DNA of 64,000 bases. Source: a virus. This document shows, in pieces, positions 24,735 to 33,362 of this stretch. Position numbers and translations under genes: made by a program. Every line of letters begins with the position of its first letter. Position 1 is the stretch's first letter. The notes under the pieces are model-generated. The model did not search any database, was not told the origin of the DNA, and was given only the letters and a program-made list of their open reading frames with translations. The stretch lies in IMG/VR virus record IMGVR_UViG_3300036715_001865, positions 124,001-188,000 of that record; one strand, written 5' to 3'.

Positions 24735-25787
24735 ATGTCAACAAATAAAGAATTTGATTATTTAATTTTCATTGGTAGATTTCAACCAATGCACATTGGT
24801 CACTTACAAGTAATAAACAAAGCACTGGAGTTATCTGATAACTTGATTGTATTAGTTGGTAGTTCGTATATACCAAGTACGATTAAAAACCCATGGTGTT
24901 TTGGTGAACGTGTAGCTATGATTGCAAGCACTTTATCCAGTGATTTACTTCCACGAGTTTCTATTGAAGCATTGGAAGACATTATGTACAGTGATGATGC
25001 TTGGATTCGACAAGTTCAAGAAAAGGTTGCAAGTACTATTTTTAGCCAAGAAGGGAAAAGTGGTAAATTTAGATTTTCCCACGACTTGAAAATAGGTATT
25101 ATCGGTCACAGCAAAGATGAATCATCTTTCTATCTTCGATTATTCCCACAGTGGACCCAAGTAAGTCATGAAATGGATGAAGTTGTTCATGCAACTGACA
25201 TCCGAGCCATTTTGTTTGAAAACAAAAACATTCTGTATCTTCGTGGGTTGTTGCCAAGCTCGGTGTTTGATCAGATGAAAAATTATATCTTAACCACACG
25301 GTTTGCAACTTTACAAAAAGAGTATGAGTTTATTAAACGATATAAACAATCCTGGGCCGCTGCTCCATATGAACCAACATTCATGACAGCAGATGCAGTT
25401 GTAGTTCAATCTGGGCATATTTTAATGGTTGTCCGTGATGCTTCTCCAGGTGAAGGGCTTTTTGCTCTACCAGGTGGCTTTGTGAATACCAATGAATATA
25501 TTGAGTGTGCTGCTCTTCGTGAGCTAAAAGAAGAAACCAAAATCGATGTACCAGCTAAGGTACTTCGTGGTAATATTAAGCAGTCTCATGTATTTGATCA
25601 CCCACAAAGAAGTTTAAGAGGAAGAACAATTACACAAGCGTTCTTTATTGAATTGCCACCAGGTCCATTACCTAAGGTAAAAGGAAGTGATGATGCAAGA
25701 GCTGCTATGTGGATTCCATTTAACGAATTGAACCCTCAAAATATTTTTGAGGATCATTTCAGTATCATCCGATATTTTATAGGATAA
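24735..25787 (+). CDS. Bifunctional NMN adenylyltransferase / Nudix hydrolase (NadM-Nudix)
   Basis: 350 residues. The N-terminal nucleotidyltransferase has GRFQPMHIGH (14-23) and the late ISxxR-like region and makes NAD+ from NMN and ATP. The C-terminal Nudix domain has GGFVNTNEYIECAALRELKE followed by ETKID, matching the GX5EX7REUXEEXGU box, and could hydrolyse ADP-ribose or NADH. This fusion occurs in NAD-salvage modules of large phages and cyanobacteria. With PRPP synthetase it suggests NAD+ rebuilding during infection, possibly against NAD-depleting defence; a NadV partner is not in this window. Confidence 0.93.
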   Translation: MSTNKEFDYLIFIGRFQPMHIGHLQVINKALELSDNLIVLVGSSYIPSTIKNPWCFGERVAMIASTLSSDLLPRVSIEALEDIMYSDDAWIRQVQEKVASTIFSQEGKSGKFRFSHDLKIGIIGHSKDESSFYLRLFPQWTQVSHEMDEVVHATDIRAILFENKNILYLRGLLPSSVFDQMKNYILTTRFATLQKEYEFIKRYKQSWAAAPYEPTFMTADAVVVQSGHILMVVRDASPGEGLFALPGGFVNTNEYIECAALRELKEETKIDVPAKVLRGNIKQSHVFDHPQRSLRGRTITQAFFIELPPGPLPKVKGSDDARAAMWIPFNELNPQNIFEDHFSIIRYFIG

Positions 25788-25791
25788 CCAA

Positions 25792-26049
25792 ATGAAAACA
25801 GTTCAACACACGTTTGGTGATGGTAAATATACTGCAATTTTTCATGAGAGTGGTAAATTGGATGTATTAAGGTATGGTGAGCCATGGTCTGATGAAACTG
25901 GTAATGGTCTTCTGTTGGCTATGTTGATGGATTATGATTTCCTTAAAGAACAATCTCAATTTGCAGATATGCAAATTGATAGTTTATTGAATGAAGTGCA
26001 ATATTTAAGAGATAAGTTACCACCTGAAGATAAAACGTTGACTTTTTAG
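25792..26049 (+). CDS. Small hypothetical protein
   Basis: 85 residues (MKTVQHTFGDGKYTAIFHES), 4 bp after the NAD enzyme. Beta-hairpin-like N-terminus, helical middle (LLLAMLMDYDFLKEQSQF). Unassigned; co-transcribed. Confidence 0.65.
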   Translation: MKTVQHTFGDGKYTAIFHESGKLDVLRYGEPWSDETGNGLLLAMLMDYDFLKEQSQFADMQIDSLLNEVQYLRDKLPPEDKTLTF

Positions 26050-26068
26050 CAAAAGTCATATATATAAT
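26038..26068 (+). promoter_or_regulatory. Possible promoter for tRNA-Met/structured RNA
   Basis: TTGACT (26038-26043) and TATAAT (26063-26068) with a long 19-nt spacer, 45 nt before the tRNA. Confidence 0.45.
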
Positions 26069-26112
26069 ATGTTCTTTCTTGAATAGTTATTATTTGAGGA
26101 AGAACATTTGAT

Positions 26113-26187
26113 TGCGGATTACAGTTCTGGCTGAACTGACGAGTCTCATAAGCTCGACAAAGAGTGGTTCGATCCCACTATCCGCTA
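26113..26187 (+). tRNA. tRNA-Met(CAT)
   Basis: Cloverleaf: acceptor TGCGGAT/ATCCGCT with a T-T mismatch at the first pair, D-stem CAGT/ACTG with GG in the loop, anticodon arm CGAGT-CTCATAA-GCTCG, T-arm AGTGG-TTCGATC-CCACT. CCA not encoded. It could be elongator Met or Ile decoded via lysidine. The mismatched first pair is a possible target for 5'-end repair. Confidence 0.8.
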
Positions 26188-26189
26188 CG

Positions 26190-26640
26190 GAAATTCCACT
26201 AAAACCAATGGTTTACAAAAACTCAAAGGTTGGGATTTTTATTTAATATATTATGTTGTTGCATATACGAAGAATTTCTTCTATTATGATATTTCAATGT
26301 CGTAGGGGTCTAACATTTCGTCAGATTTGAGTAGGCACAGAGATTGGAACCATGCTGTGTACGGAACCACAGATGTTGTCATTAACAGTAAAATGATCTC
26401 TAACTTGTCAGAGAAAAACATACGATCATTGTGTTGTATGTATAAAACAAGTTGCCTGATATGGAGTTTAATATATCACCAAGCCCATGGTTTACAGAAG
26501 CGGCCTTATTGGAATTAAAACTCCCAATTTGTTTAATGCGTCAAAGTCTTTGTAGATTTTATCTCAACTAATATATTTTTACTTTTCACAAAAAACCAAC
26601 AGAACTAAACAACGCTCTTGTTCTGTGAGCGATATAAGGA
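26190..26640 (+). other. Gene-free structured region after tRNA-Met
   Basis: 450 bp with no supported gene. Nested stems can be drawn: CATgCTGTG/CACAGATG (26352-26373), AACTTGT/ACAAGTT enclosing ACATAC/GTATGT (26402-26454), and ATTGG/CCAAT near 26510. A near-repeat CATGGTTTACA occurs at both ends (about 26208 and 26487). It looks like a folded RNA of unknown class downstream of the tRNA. Confidence 0.4.
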
Positions 26641-26646
26641 ATACAA

Positions 26647-27453
26647 ATGATGCACAAATCAAATATGGTCGGCTGCCTTAAAGCCAATTCAAAAATACTT
26701 CGTGAATTTGGTGATACAGTTTACTTACCATTTGGAGTTGAATACTCAATCCTGTTAAAAAACCTAAATTCTGTTAGAGCAGCTGTTAATATTTTTATTG
26801 ACGGAAAAAATGTCACAGAAGGGGTATCATTAATCATCGATCCAAATTCTGAATTTGAACTGTCAAGATCGATTGTTGCTGGTAATTTAACATCAGGGAA
26901 TGCTTTTAAGTTTATTGAAAGAACGTCCGCAATTGAAGAATTTAAAGGACTTGGAATTGAAGATGGTTTAATTCGAATTGAATTTCAATACGAGAAAAAA
27001 GTAGCTCCAATTGATTGGAACTCCAGAATCAGACAAACTCAACGTCATGATGATTGGGGAAGTGACATATCACTATACGGAATGGAGCGAAGTGCACTGC
27101 ATACAAAAGGTATGTCGGGACAAGCTTCGTCTTATGGTGGAGAACAATCTCCCCAAATAATGTCCCTAGTTGCTGATACTATGAGATCGATGAAGTCTTC
27201 ACCTGCTAACGAAGCTGGTATTACTGTACCAGGATCTATTTCTACTCAACAATTTTCAACAACACAAGGTTTTACTAAAGAACCTGAAAAGCATGTGATG
27301 GTGTTAAAGCTGTTAGGTGAAACAGCCACAGGAACGGTAGTATCTCAGCCTGTTACTGTAGATGTTGTTCCTGTTTGTACCACTTGTGGACGTCGAAATA
27401 AAGCAACCTCTAAATTTTGTACCGATTGTGGTACATCTCTTCAAATCGTATAA
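26647..27453 (+). CDS. Zinc-ribbon protein of a vWA/kinase-associated module
   Basis: 268 residues. An N-terminal beta-sandwich-like part (FGVEYSILLKNLNSVRAAVN, LIIDPNSEFELSRSIV) is followed by a disordered linker and a C-terminal zinc ribbon with C-x2-C ... C-x2-C (VCTTCGRRNKATSKFCTDCG). It is the first of three genes, followed by a J-domain/pseudokinase protein and a vWA protein, likely one functional unit. A promoter lies between genes 1 and 2. Confidence 0.6.
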   Translation: MMHKSNMVGCLKANSKILREFGDTVYLPFGVEYSILLKNLNSVRAAVNIFIDGKNVTEGVSLIIDPNSEFELSRSIVAGNLTSGNAFKFIERTSAIEEFKGLGIEDGLIRIEFQYEKKVAPIDWNSRIRQTQRHDDWGSDISLYGMERSALHTKGMSGQASSYGGEQSPQIMSLVADTMRSMKSSPANEAGITVPGSISTQQFSTTQGFTKEPEKHVMVLKLLGETATGTVVSQPVTVDVVPVCTTCGRRNKATSKFCTDCGTSLQIV

Positions 27454-27463
27454 TATGTTAATT

Positions 27464-27491
27464 TTAATGGGGAGACAAAACTCCCCATTAA
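27464..27491 (+). repeat. 11-bp hairpin between operon genes
   Basis: TTAATGGGGAG, loop ACAAAA, CTCCCCATTAA; perfect stem. No T-tract, so either an attenuator or RNA stabiliser, immediately before the next promoter. Confidence 0.7.
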
Positions 27492-27494
27492 TAG

Positions 27495-27522
27495 TTGATA
27501 AAAAATATACTTTGTGTATAAT
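27495..27522 (+). promoter_or_regulatory. Sigma70-like promoter
   Basis: TTGATA, 16-nt spacer, TATAAT, upstream of the J-domain/pseudokinase gene. Confidence 0.75.
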
Positions 27523-27556
27523 AGCTATCACACTTTAATCAACTTATAACTATATT

Positions 27557-28591
27557 ATGCCTACAAAAATTCAAACATTGTCAGCATCTGAATTATTACT
27601 CATTACACAACCTGAGAAGTTATATTCACTTGCCAATTGCAAAACAGAATATAGATCTTTGTGCTCGATATGGCATCCTGATCGTAACAAAAACATTAAA
27701 GCTACAGAAGTTTTCCAACATATCAAAATGTTGTTTGAGCAAACAGAAGTGAAGATCAAAAGTGGAACATGGAATGGTCCATCAGACTTAACATTTACCA
27801 CACACAAAGGAAAAACATATAAGTTCCATTACAAATGTTACCAAGAATTTGATTTGGGAAAAATGTACATTGGTGCAACTAAATTGATGTATGTGGTCGA
27901 CGCTGAATTTAAAGATCTGTTTGATAATGGGGTGAATATGATTAACTCGATTGTCTATCCAAATTCAGCCTACGAAGATCAATTTAAACGACATTTTCCT
28001 GTTGTGTTATTTAACGGCGAAACGGATATTGGATTAGTTCTAGTGGTTGAAAAAACACTAGATTTGATTTTATTGAAAGACTTGTTGGATGTTATGGGTG
28101 GTAAATTACCAATGGTGCACACTGCTTGGGTACTTAGCACATTGAGCAACATTGCTTGTTTTCTTGAAATGAATAAAATTGCTCATGGTGCACTATCTAT
28201 TGATACATTGTGGATATCGCCTATGTACCATTCTGCTGTTGTATTAGGTGGTTGGTGGTATGCCCGCAAAGATGGTGATAAATTATTAGCATTGCCTTCA
28301 TCAACTTTATCTATTCTACCATCAAGTGTTTTAGTTGATAAAAAAGCTAAATCATCGTATGATAGACAACTTATCAAATCGATTGCGTTAGAGAGTTTAG
28401 GAGATAAAACCAGAATTGGATCTATGTTACTGACCGATAAATCAGTACCAAATAATATCCTAATGTGGTTAAGAGGGTCAGGTGAAAAATCTGCAGTTGA
28501 AGATTATAAAGCTTGGTCAAAAGTACGGGATGCAGGGTTAGGGCCAAGAAAGTTTGTTGCCCTTGACATCGACATTCATAAAATTTATTAA
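27557..28591 (+). CDS. J-domain / protein-kinase-like (pseudokinase) protein
   Basis: 344 residues. The N-terminal J domain carries the HPD motif in CSIWHPDRNKN (about 40), which would recruit DnaK/Hsp70. From about residue 100 on, the sequence resembles a degenerate protein-kinase fold: HGALSIDTLWI stands where HRDxKxxNxxx would be, and VVLGGWWYA where the DFG motif would be, with both catalytic aspartates missing. It is therefore more likely a scaffolding pseudokinase. It sits between the zinc-ribbon and vWA genes, which supports a joint role. Confidence 0.65.
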   Translation: MPTKIQTLSASELLLITQPEKLYSLANCKTEYRSLCSIWHPDRNKNIKATEVFQHIKMLFEQTEVKIKSGTWNGPSDLTFTTHKGKTYKFHYKCYQEFDLGKMYIGATKLMYVVDAEFKDLFDNGVNMINSIVYPNSAYEDQFKRHFPVVLFNGETDIGLVLVVEKTLDLILLKDLLDVMGGKLPMVHTAWVLSTLSNIACFLEMNKIAHGALSIDTLWISPMYHSAVVLGGWWYARKDGDKLLALPSSTLSILPSSVLVDKKAKSSYDRQLIKSIALESLGDKTRIGSMLLTDKSVPNNILMWLRGSGEKSAVEDYKAWSKVRDAGLGPRKFVALDIDIHKIY

Positions 28592-28609
28592 TGAGATAGG
28601 AGAAATATT

Positions 28610-29536
28610 ATGGGATATACCCGCTGGAGCGATGATGATTGGACAGATTATTCATCTACAACAAAAACTAAAACTGCCGACAAGATTTTTACCTCTACAG
28701 CAACTGTAAATCAATTGGATCCGAAGGGTGTATTACTTCGAGAATCTCGGGACAGTGACCTCAACCCTGAATCAACAGCTATTATTATTGGTGTTGATGT
28801 TACTGGTTCAATGGGCATGATTGCGGATTATTTTGTTAAAGAAGGTCTGGGTGTATTATTTACACACATCTTAGATCGTAAACCAGTTACAGATCCACAT
28901 TTGATGGTGATGGCTATTGGTGATGCGGCTGCAGGTGATAGAAGTCCACTTCAGGTAAGCCAATTCGAAGCAGATTTGAAAATTGCTGAACAGTTGGAAA
29001 AAATCCATGTTGAACATGGTGGTGGTGGTAATTCATATGAATCGTATGAGTTGCCTTGGTTCTTCGCAGCAAACCACATTTCCATGGATTGTTTGGAAAA
29101 ACGTGGTAAAAAAGGCTATTTGTTTACAATTGGTGATGAGCCTCCATCCAAAGGTGTAATTGCTTCTCAAGTTGCAAAGGTTATTGGTGATGAATTACCT
29201 GGTAATATTTCATTAATTGATATGTACACCCAGGTGAGTAAATCATTTCACACCTTCCACATTATTGTGAAAGAAGGTAACCACTGTAGATATCATTTCG
29301 ATGAAGTAAAAACACAGTGGGAAGAAATTATGGGTCAACACGCCATTGTATTAACAGATTACACCAAGTTGTCAGAAGTTATTGAGTCAATCATTCAAGT
29401 TATTGAAGGTGACAATATTGCTGCAGTAACCACTAGTTGGTCTGGTGATACCTCATTGGTAGTAGCAAGTGCTATTGATGGATTGGGCAAAACTGTAGCC
29501 ACTACTACTTCAGCCAAAGGCGTTGTTAGATTCTAA
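28610..29536 (+). CDS. von Willebrand factor A-domain protein
   Basis: 308 residues with a MIDAS metal site D63-V-T-G-S67 (IIIGVDVTGSMGM), the conserved Thr region and the later TIGDE segment. The vWA fold binds partners through a divalent ion. A 40-residue N-terminal tail (MGYTRWSDDDWTDYSS) precedes it. It is third in the trio with zinc-ribbon and J/pseudokinase proteins; vWA-kinase-chaperone combinations recall bacterial TerY-type stress systems. Its role in the phage is unknown. Confidence 0.75.
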   Translation: MGYTRWSDDDWTDYSSTTKTKTADKIFTSTATVNQLDPKGVLLRESRDSDLNPESTAIIIGVDVTGSMGMIADYFVKEGLGVLFTHILDRKPVTDPHLMVMAIGDAAAGDRSPLQVSQFEADLKIAEQLEKIHVEHGGGGNSYESYELPWFFAANHISMDCLEKRGKKGYLFTIGDEPPSKGVIASQVAKVIGDELPGNISLIDMYTQVSKSFHTFHIIVKEGNHCRYHFDEVKTQWEEIMGQHAIVLTDYTKLSEVIESIIQVIEGDNIAAVTTSWSGDTSLVVASAIDGLGKTVATTTSAKGVVRF

Positions 29537-29551
29537 CGATAGCTTTATACT

Positions 29552-29581
29552 GATAGGTAGGCGATTAATCGCCTACCTATC
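29552..29581 (+). repeat. 13-bp perfect hairpin between genes
   Basis: GATAGGTAGGCGA, loop TTAA, and exact complement. Weak downstream T content, so it is a poor terminator; it may separate the vWA gene from groES. Confidence 0.75.
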
Positions 29582-29607
29582 TTAACGATTAAAAATAGGG
29601 ATATTAT

Positions 29608-29895
29608 ATGAAAATTAGACCACTTGGAAATAGAATTGTAGTAAAACAAGATGCACCAAAAATGACATCAACGAATGGTATTATGTTGGTATCATCTGCA
29701 ATTGATGCAGCCAATATAGGCGTTGTAATTGCAGCTGGACCAGGAAGACATTTGGATAATGGTGAGTTTATCCCCAATAGTGTATCTGTTGGTGATAGAA
29801 TTTTGTTTAATAAACAATCTGCAGAAGAAATTGAAGTTGACAAAGAAAAAGCTCTCATTATGACAGAAGATGCTATTATGGGAATCTTAAATTAA
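29608..29895 (+). CDS. GroES-like cochaperonin
   Basis: 95 residues, standard Cpn10 length: MKIRPLGNRIVVKQDAP start, mobile-loop region (SSAIDAANIGVVIAAGPGR) and the GDRILFNKQSAEEIEVD core. It would cap host GroEL as T4 gp31 does for capsid protein folding. The mobile loop is the GroEL-binding part; its sequence departs from bacterial GroES. Confidence 0.9.
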   Translation: MKIRPLGNRIVVKQDAPKMTSTNGIMLVSSAIDAANIGVVIAAGPGRHLDNGEFIPNSVSVGDRILFNKQSAEEIEVDKEKALIMTEDAIMGILN

Positions 29896-29909
29896 CAAAA
29901 GAGGTTGGG

Positions 29910-30500
29910 ATGAAAATTATACTGTGTGATACTAAAAAGGATATGACAGTTGCTTGGCACAAGGTATTTGCTCGATTGATTGAGTTGGGGTATGATGTTG
30001 AAATTGTGCAGGGTAGTATCGTACACCAACAAGTGGATGCTATAGTGGCACCTGGTAATAGTTTTGGTTTTATGAGTGATGGATTGGACAAGGTAATACT
30101 AAACTATCTTGGGGAGTCTATCCAAGATAGTGTTCAATTTACCATCAAACAATCCATATTAGGTGAATTAGTAGTTGGTGATGCAATTGTTGTACCAACA
30201 CAATCACCCAGAATCCCACAGGTGATATATGCACCAACTATGAGAGTTCCAACTAGATTACCCAAGGATACCACTAATGTGTACTTGGCCACTCTAGCTG
30301 GACTAGTAAGAGCAGTTGAATATAATTTTACATCTGTAGCTATTTCTGGTATGGGAACAGGGTATGGAAACGTTTCGGTGGAAGTGTGTGCCAATCAAAT
30401 GTATTTTGCATATGCAAAGCACTTCATCGGATTACCATGCCCAACAAATATTAATGAAGCAAAAATTCGACATAGACATTTATTTATTCCTCCCTTATAA
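29910..30500 (+). CDS. Macrodomain (ADP-ribose-binding) protein
   Basis: 196 residues forming a single macrodomain: VDAIVAPGNSFGFMSDGLD is the ADP-ribose pocket with the catalytic/binding Asn-rich loop, and VAISGMGTGYGNVSVEVCANQM the second phosphate-binding loop. Macrodomains bind or hydrolyse ADP-ribose, ADP-ribosyl groups or Appr-1''-p. Possible roles are removing ADP-ribosylation used by host defence, or cleaning Appr-1''-p from tRNA splicing-type ligation. Confidence 0.85.
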   Translation: MKIILCDTKKDMTVAWHKVFARLIELGYDVEIVQGSIVHQQVDAIVAPGNSFGFMSDGLDKVILNYLGESIQDSVQFTIKQSILGELVVGDAIVVPTQSPRIPQVIYAPTMRVPTRLPKDTTNVYLATLAGLVRAVEYNFTSVAISGMGTGYGNVSVEVCANQMYFAYAKHFIGLPCPTNINEAKIRHRHLFIPPL

Positions 30501-30512
30501 CTTTTCCCCATA

Positions 30513-30541
30513 TATTGATTTTTCTATAGAAGTAAGATATA
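30513..30541 (+). promoter_or_regulatory. Sigma70-like promoter
   Basis: TTGATT, 17-nt spacer, TATAAT, about 38 nt before the adenylosuccinate-synthetase-like gene. Confidence 0.78.
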
Positions 30542-30578
30542 ATATGTTTTTATTATTACTTCTTCAAGGAATAAATTC

Positions 30579-31766
30579 ATGAGTACAGTACAGTGTGTAA
30601 TTGGGGCGATGTATGGTGACGAAGGCAAGGGCCTAATGGTTGATTACTTTGCCTCACAAAAACCTCTCAACAAAGTTGTTGTTAGATACAACGGCTCAAG
30701 TCAAGCAGGGCATACTGTTGTATGCCCTAATTCAACTCGACATATTTTTTCTCACTTTAGTTCTGGCACGTTCGTTCAGTGTGAGACACTATTAAGTGAA
30801 GATTTTGTTGTTCACCCAATTTTGTTCAAAAAAGAGTTCCTTGAACTGACATCTAAGGGACTTAGGCCATTGGTGTATGCACACGAAGATTGTTTGGTAA
30901 CCACCCCGTATGATATGTTAATCAACCAAATTATTGAATCTCGTCGTGGTAAATTCCGACATGGTTCAGTGGGTGTAGGATTTGGTGAGACTTTTGAGCG
31001 GGATTGTTATATGTCTATCAAAGTTTCTGACTTGTTTGGTAACCGCGATTCTCTCAAAGAAAGATTGATGCTAATCCGAGATCGTTGGGTTCCATCAAGA
31101 ATTCAGCGGTGTGAAGGTGAGCATGAGAAGTCTATGTTTGATGCAATCAAAAGTGATGCTCTTCTTAATAACTTTTTGTCTGATTGTAAGTTTTTTACAG
31201 ATAGAGCTAACATATTGTATTATGATAAATGGACACACAAAGATTTGATTTTTGAAGGGGCACAAGGTTTGATGTTGGATCAAACCTTTGGTTTCTTTCC
31301 ACATGTGACTAGATCTAATACTGGGTTAAAAAACATTATTAAAGTATTGGACCATTTTAAAGTGGAAGAATTGAGAGTAAACCATATCTCGAGAGCGTAC
31401 ACTACCAGACATGGCGCAGGTCCATTAGAATTTGAACAAGATTTTCCTGATAATATCATTGATAACACTAACCACGCGCATGTTTTTCAGGGTAATTTGC
31501 GTTACTCTCCATTAAATTTGGATGATATGCAAAATGTGATAAGTCAAGATTATGATAGTGTTCATGAGTTGCATAAGTATGACCTAGTTGAAGAAACCAC
31601 TATTACCTGTATGGATCAAGTTAAAGTAAATGACACAGTCCCACTTATTTTTAATGGTAGAATGCAACAAATACCAACCAAAGAATTTGAAGAAGGTATT
31701 AAAAACTCAGCAACCTATATGAGCTATGGGCCAACTCGTGACCATGTGTGGAGAGTGGTAGGATGA
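30579..31766 (+). CDS. Adenylosuccinate-synthetase-like enzyme (PurA/PurZ superfamily)
   Basis: 395 residues. The GTP/IMP-binding P-loop MYGDEGKGLMVD (D14) and the GSSQAGHTVV loop define the superfamily, which joins aspartate to IMP (PurA) or dGMP (phage PurZ). The catalytic Asp typical of PurA is kept, whereas PurZ enzymes are reported to replace it, so a PurA-type reaction or a PurZ0-like variant is more likely. Divergent elsewhere, and slightly shorter than E. coli PurA (432). No PurB is seen nearby. It may supply adenine nucleotides or a modified purine. Confidence 0.8.
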   Translation: MSTVQCVIGAMYGDEGKGLMVDYFASQKPLNKVVVRYNGSSQAGHTVVCPNSTRHIFSHFSSGTFVQCETLLSEDFVVHPILFKKEFLELTSKGLRPLVYAHEDCLVTTPYDMLINQIIESRRGKFRHGSVGVGFGETFERDCYMSIKVSDLFGNRDSLKERLMLIRDRWVPSRIQRCEGEHEKSMFDAIKSDALLNNFLSDCKFFTDRANILYYDKWTHKDLIFEGAQGLMLDQTFGFFPHVTRSNTGLKNIIKVLDHFKVEELRVNHISRAYTTRHGAGPLEFEQDFPDNIIDNTNHAHVFQGNLRYSPLNLDDMQNVISQDYDSVHELHKYDLVEETTITCMDQVKVNDTVPLIFNGRMQQIPTKEFEEGIKNSATYMSYGPTRDHVWRVVG

Positions 31767-32047
31767 TAGACATCACACCAATAAACACCGTCAATTTTTT
31801 TGAAGTTACACAATACTTACAACAACAAACTGGTGATGACAAAATTCAACACCGGCTGTATGAATTATTAAAAAATGCCCAATATGGTAATCAAGATTTC
31901 TGTAACGATTCTTATTTTATTTATTGTGTGCCAGAATGTGAGGAATTGTTGAGTCCAGATGAATTGTTGTTGAAAAACACTTGTGTGGAGGCATTGGACA
32001 TGAAACACTCAGATTTTGGAACTATTGTGTTTTATGTAGAGTGGTAA
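31763..32047 (+). CDS. Small hypothetical protein
   Basis: 94 residues (MIDITPINTVNFFEVTQYLQ). Start at the ATGA overlap with the previous stop, indicating coupling to the synthetase-like gene. Acidic, with Cys pairs (CVPECEELLSPDE). Unassigned. Confidence 0.65.
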   Translation: MIDITPINTVNFFEVTQYLQQQTGDDKIQHRLYELLKNAQYGNQDFCNDSYFIYCVPECEELLSPDELLLKNTCVEALDMKHSDFGTIVFYVEW

Positions 32048-32048
32048 A

Positions 32049-32297
32049 ATGGCCAAAATAAAAAGAATTCATATTAATCAACACCACATTAAACACAACA
32101 AGCATCCTGAGGATATAAAACCAGTAATGACTATAAAATGTTCTGGCAAAACATTCATTGGGCAGGAAGTTGTTATATCTGGTGAGTCAAAAGTAGTGTA
32201 TAGACCAGAACACCCATTATCATGTGGTGCACATGTGTGGATTGAAACCAAATCAGATGTATATTTGGATGGTAAATTAGTACCATTCATAATTTAA
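32049..32297 (+). CDS. Small hypothetical protein
   Basis: 82 residues, starting 1 bp after the previous stop. His/Lys-rich N-terminus (RIHINQHHIKHNKHPEDIK), then beta-rich (VVYRPEHPLSCGAHVWIE). Unassigned. Confidence 0.6.
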   Translation: MAKIKRIHINQHHIKHNKHPEDIKPVMTIKCSGKTFIGQEVVISGESKVVYRPEHPLSCGAHVWIETKSDVYLDGKLVPFII

Positions 32298-32319
32298 TTT
32301 TATTATAAGGAATACCACC

Positions 32320-33354
32320 ATGCTAAAAATGCAATGGGTTGCAATCATACTAATGCTAGTATCACATATATCAATAGCTGATGAAGATAATAGCAATTTT
32401 ATTGCTAGAAATCCAGGGAAGTGTACCTATCAAAATAGTACATTTTTGTCTCAACATAGTAGAGAGATTGAGTTGTATGCTGATTTATACAGTGTGCCAG
32501 TATTAATAGCATACCAATTAATTCAAATTGAAAATATTGAAAACCTACCCAAATGGGGTGATTGTCCAGTTGTTAAGATGAAATCTAGTACAGCAAGTGA
32601 CCTGGGGTTAGATATTACCGTTCCAGTTCAACATATTGAAGGTAGTATAAAGTATCTATCTATCAACTATAAAAAATTTAATGATTGGCCACAATCATTA
32701 GCAGGATACCATGCTGGCTCTAATAATAAAGCTGTAATAACAAAAAATTGGGATGTTTTGCCAGAAGAAACTAAGAAATTTGTATATAGTTTTGGTGGCA
32801 ATTTAATACCTGTACTAACCATTTCTCAATCTAATATTCCGAGATTTACTACTGATGGCAATGGCAATTTAATACCTGTACCAACCATTTCTCAATCTAA
32901 TATTCTGAGATTTACTACTGATGGCAATGGCAATTTAATACCTGTATCGGAGGAGCCCAAACCTGAACAACAGATAAAAAGTACAAACCAATCAAATATT
33001 CCTAAATTTACAAGAAAACCACCACCAGAAGTAGCTTCAAATCCAGAAGCTGCCTCAAATATTCCCGAATTTACAGAAAATCCATCCCCGGAGGCAAACT
33101 CAAGTATTCCCGAATTTACAAGAAATAAACAACCAGAAGTTCCCAATTATAGGTTTATTCAGAATGACCTACCACTTGGAGTAATAATATCCATTGTGTA
33201 TTTGTTCTTGTCTAATATAAGTATTAGGTTTTATGGGTGGGTAAGTAATTACGTACCATTTTTGCCAAAGGTTGCTCCACAGGTTTGGTGGGGGTTGTTT
33301 ATAGGTATCCCTTGCTATTTTATGGTAGTAAATTACATTGTCCCACAGGTATAA
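32320..33354 (+). CDS. Exported lytic-transglycosylase-like membrane protein
   Basis: 344 residues. A signal peptide (MLKMQWVAIILMLVSHISIA) is followed by a Slt-like region (YADLYSVPVLIAYQLIQIEN ... SSTASDLGLD ... DWPQSLAGYHAGS), whose spacing mirrors the E ... GLMQ ... AYNAG pattern of soluble lytic transglycosylases but with weak conservation. A repeat-rich linker follows: a 22-residue unit containing GNLIPVPTISQSN occurs twice, then SNIPxFT units. It ends with two hydrophobic segments (VIISIVYLFLSN, WWGLFIGIPCYFMVV). Likely acts on peptidoglycan or the envelope. Confidence 0.55.
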   Translation: MLKMQWVAIILMLVSHISIADEDNSNFIARNPGKCTYQNSTFLSQHSREIELYADLYSVPVLIAYQLIQIENIENLPKWGDCPVVKMKSSTASDLGLDITVPVQHIEGSIKYLSINYKKFNDWPQSLAGYHAGSNNKAVITKNWDVLPEETKKFVYSFGGNLIPVLTISQSNIPRFTTDGNGNLIPVPTISQSNILRFTTDGNGNLIPVSEEPKPEQQIKSTNQSNIPKFTRKPPPEVASNPEAASNIPEFTENPSPEANSSIPEFTRNKQPEVPNYRFIQNDLPLGVIISIVYLFLSNISIRFYGWVSNYVPFLPKVAPQVWWGLFIGIPCYFMVVNYIVPQV

Positions 33355-33362
33355 ATAAAAAT

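Noticed and set aside
26327-26518. 63-codon frame after tRNA-Met
   Set aside because: TTG start, no ribosome site, composition unlike neighbouring proteins; better explained as a structured non-coding region.
30579-31766. Confident call of PurZ (Z-genome enzyme)
   Set aside because: The PurA-type catalytic Asp is present and no Z-specific polymerase or DatZ is visible.
33352-33359. TATAAATA at the end of the transglycosylase-like gene
   Set aside because: Directed into a terminator and a convergent gene, so probably not a functional promoter.
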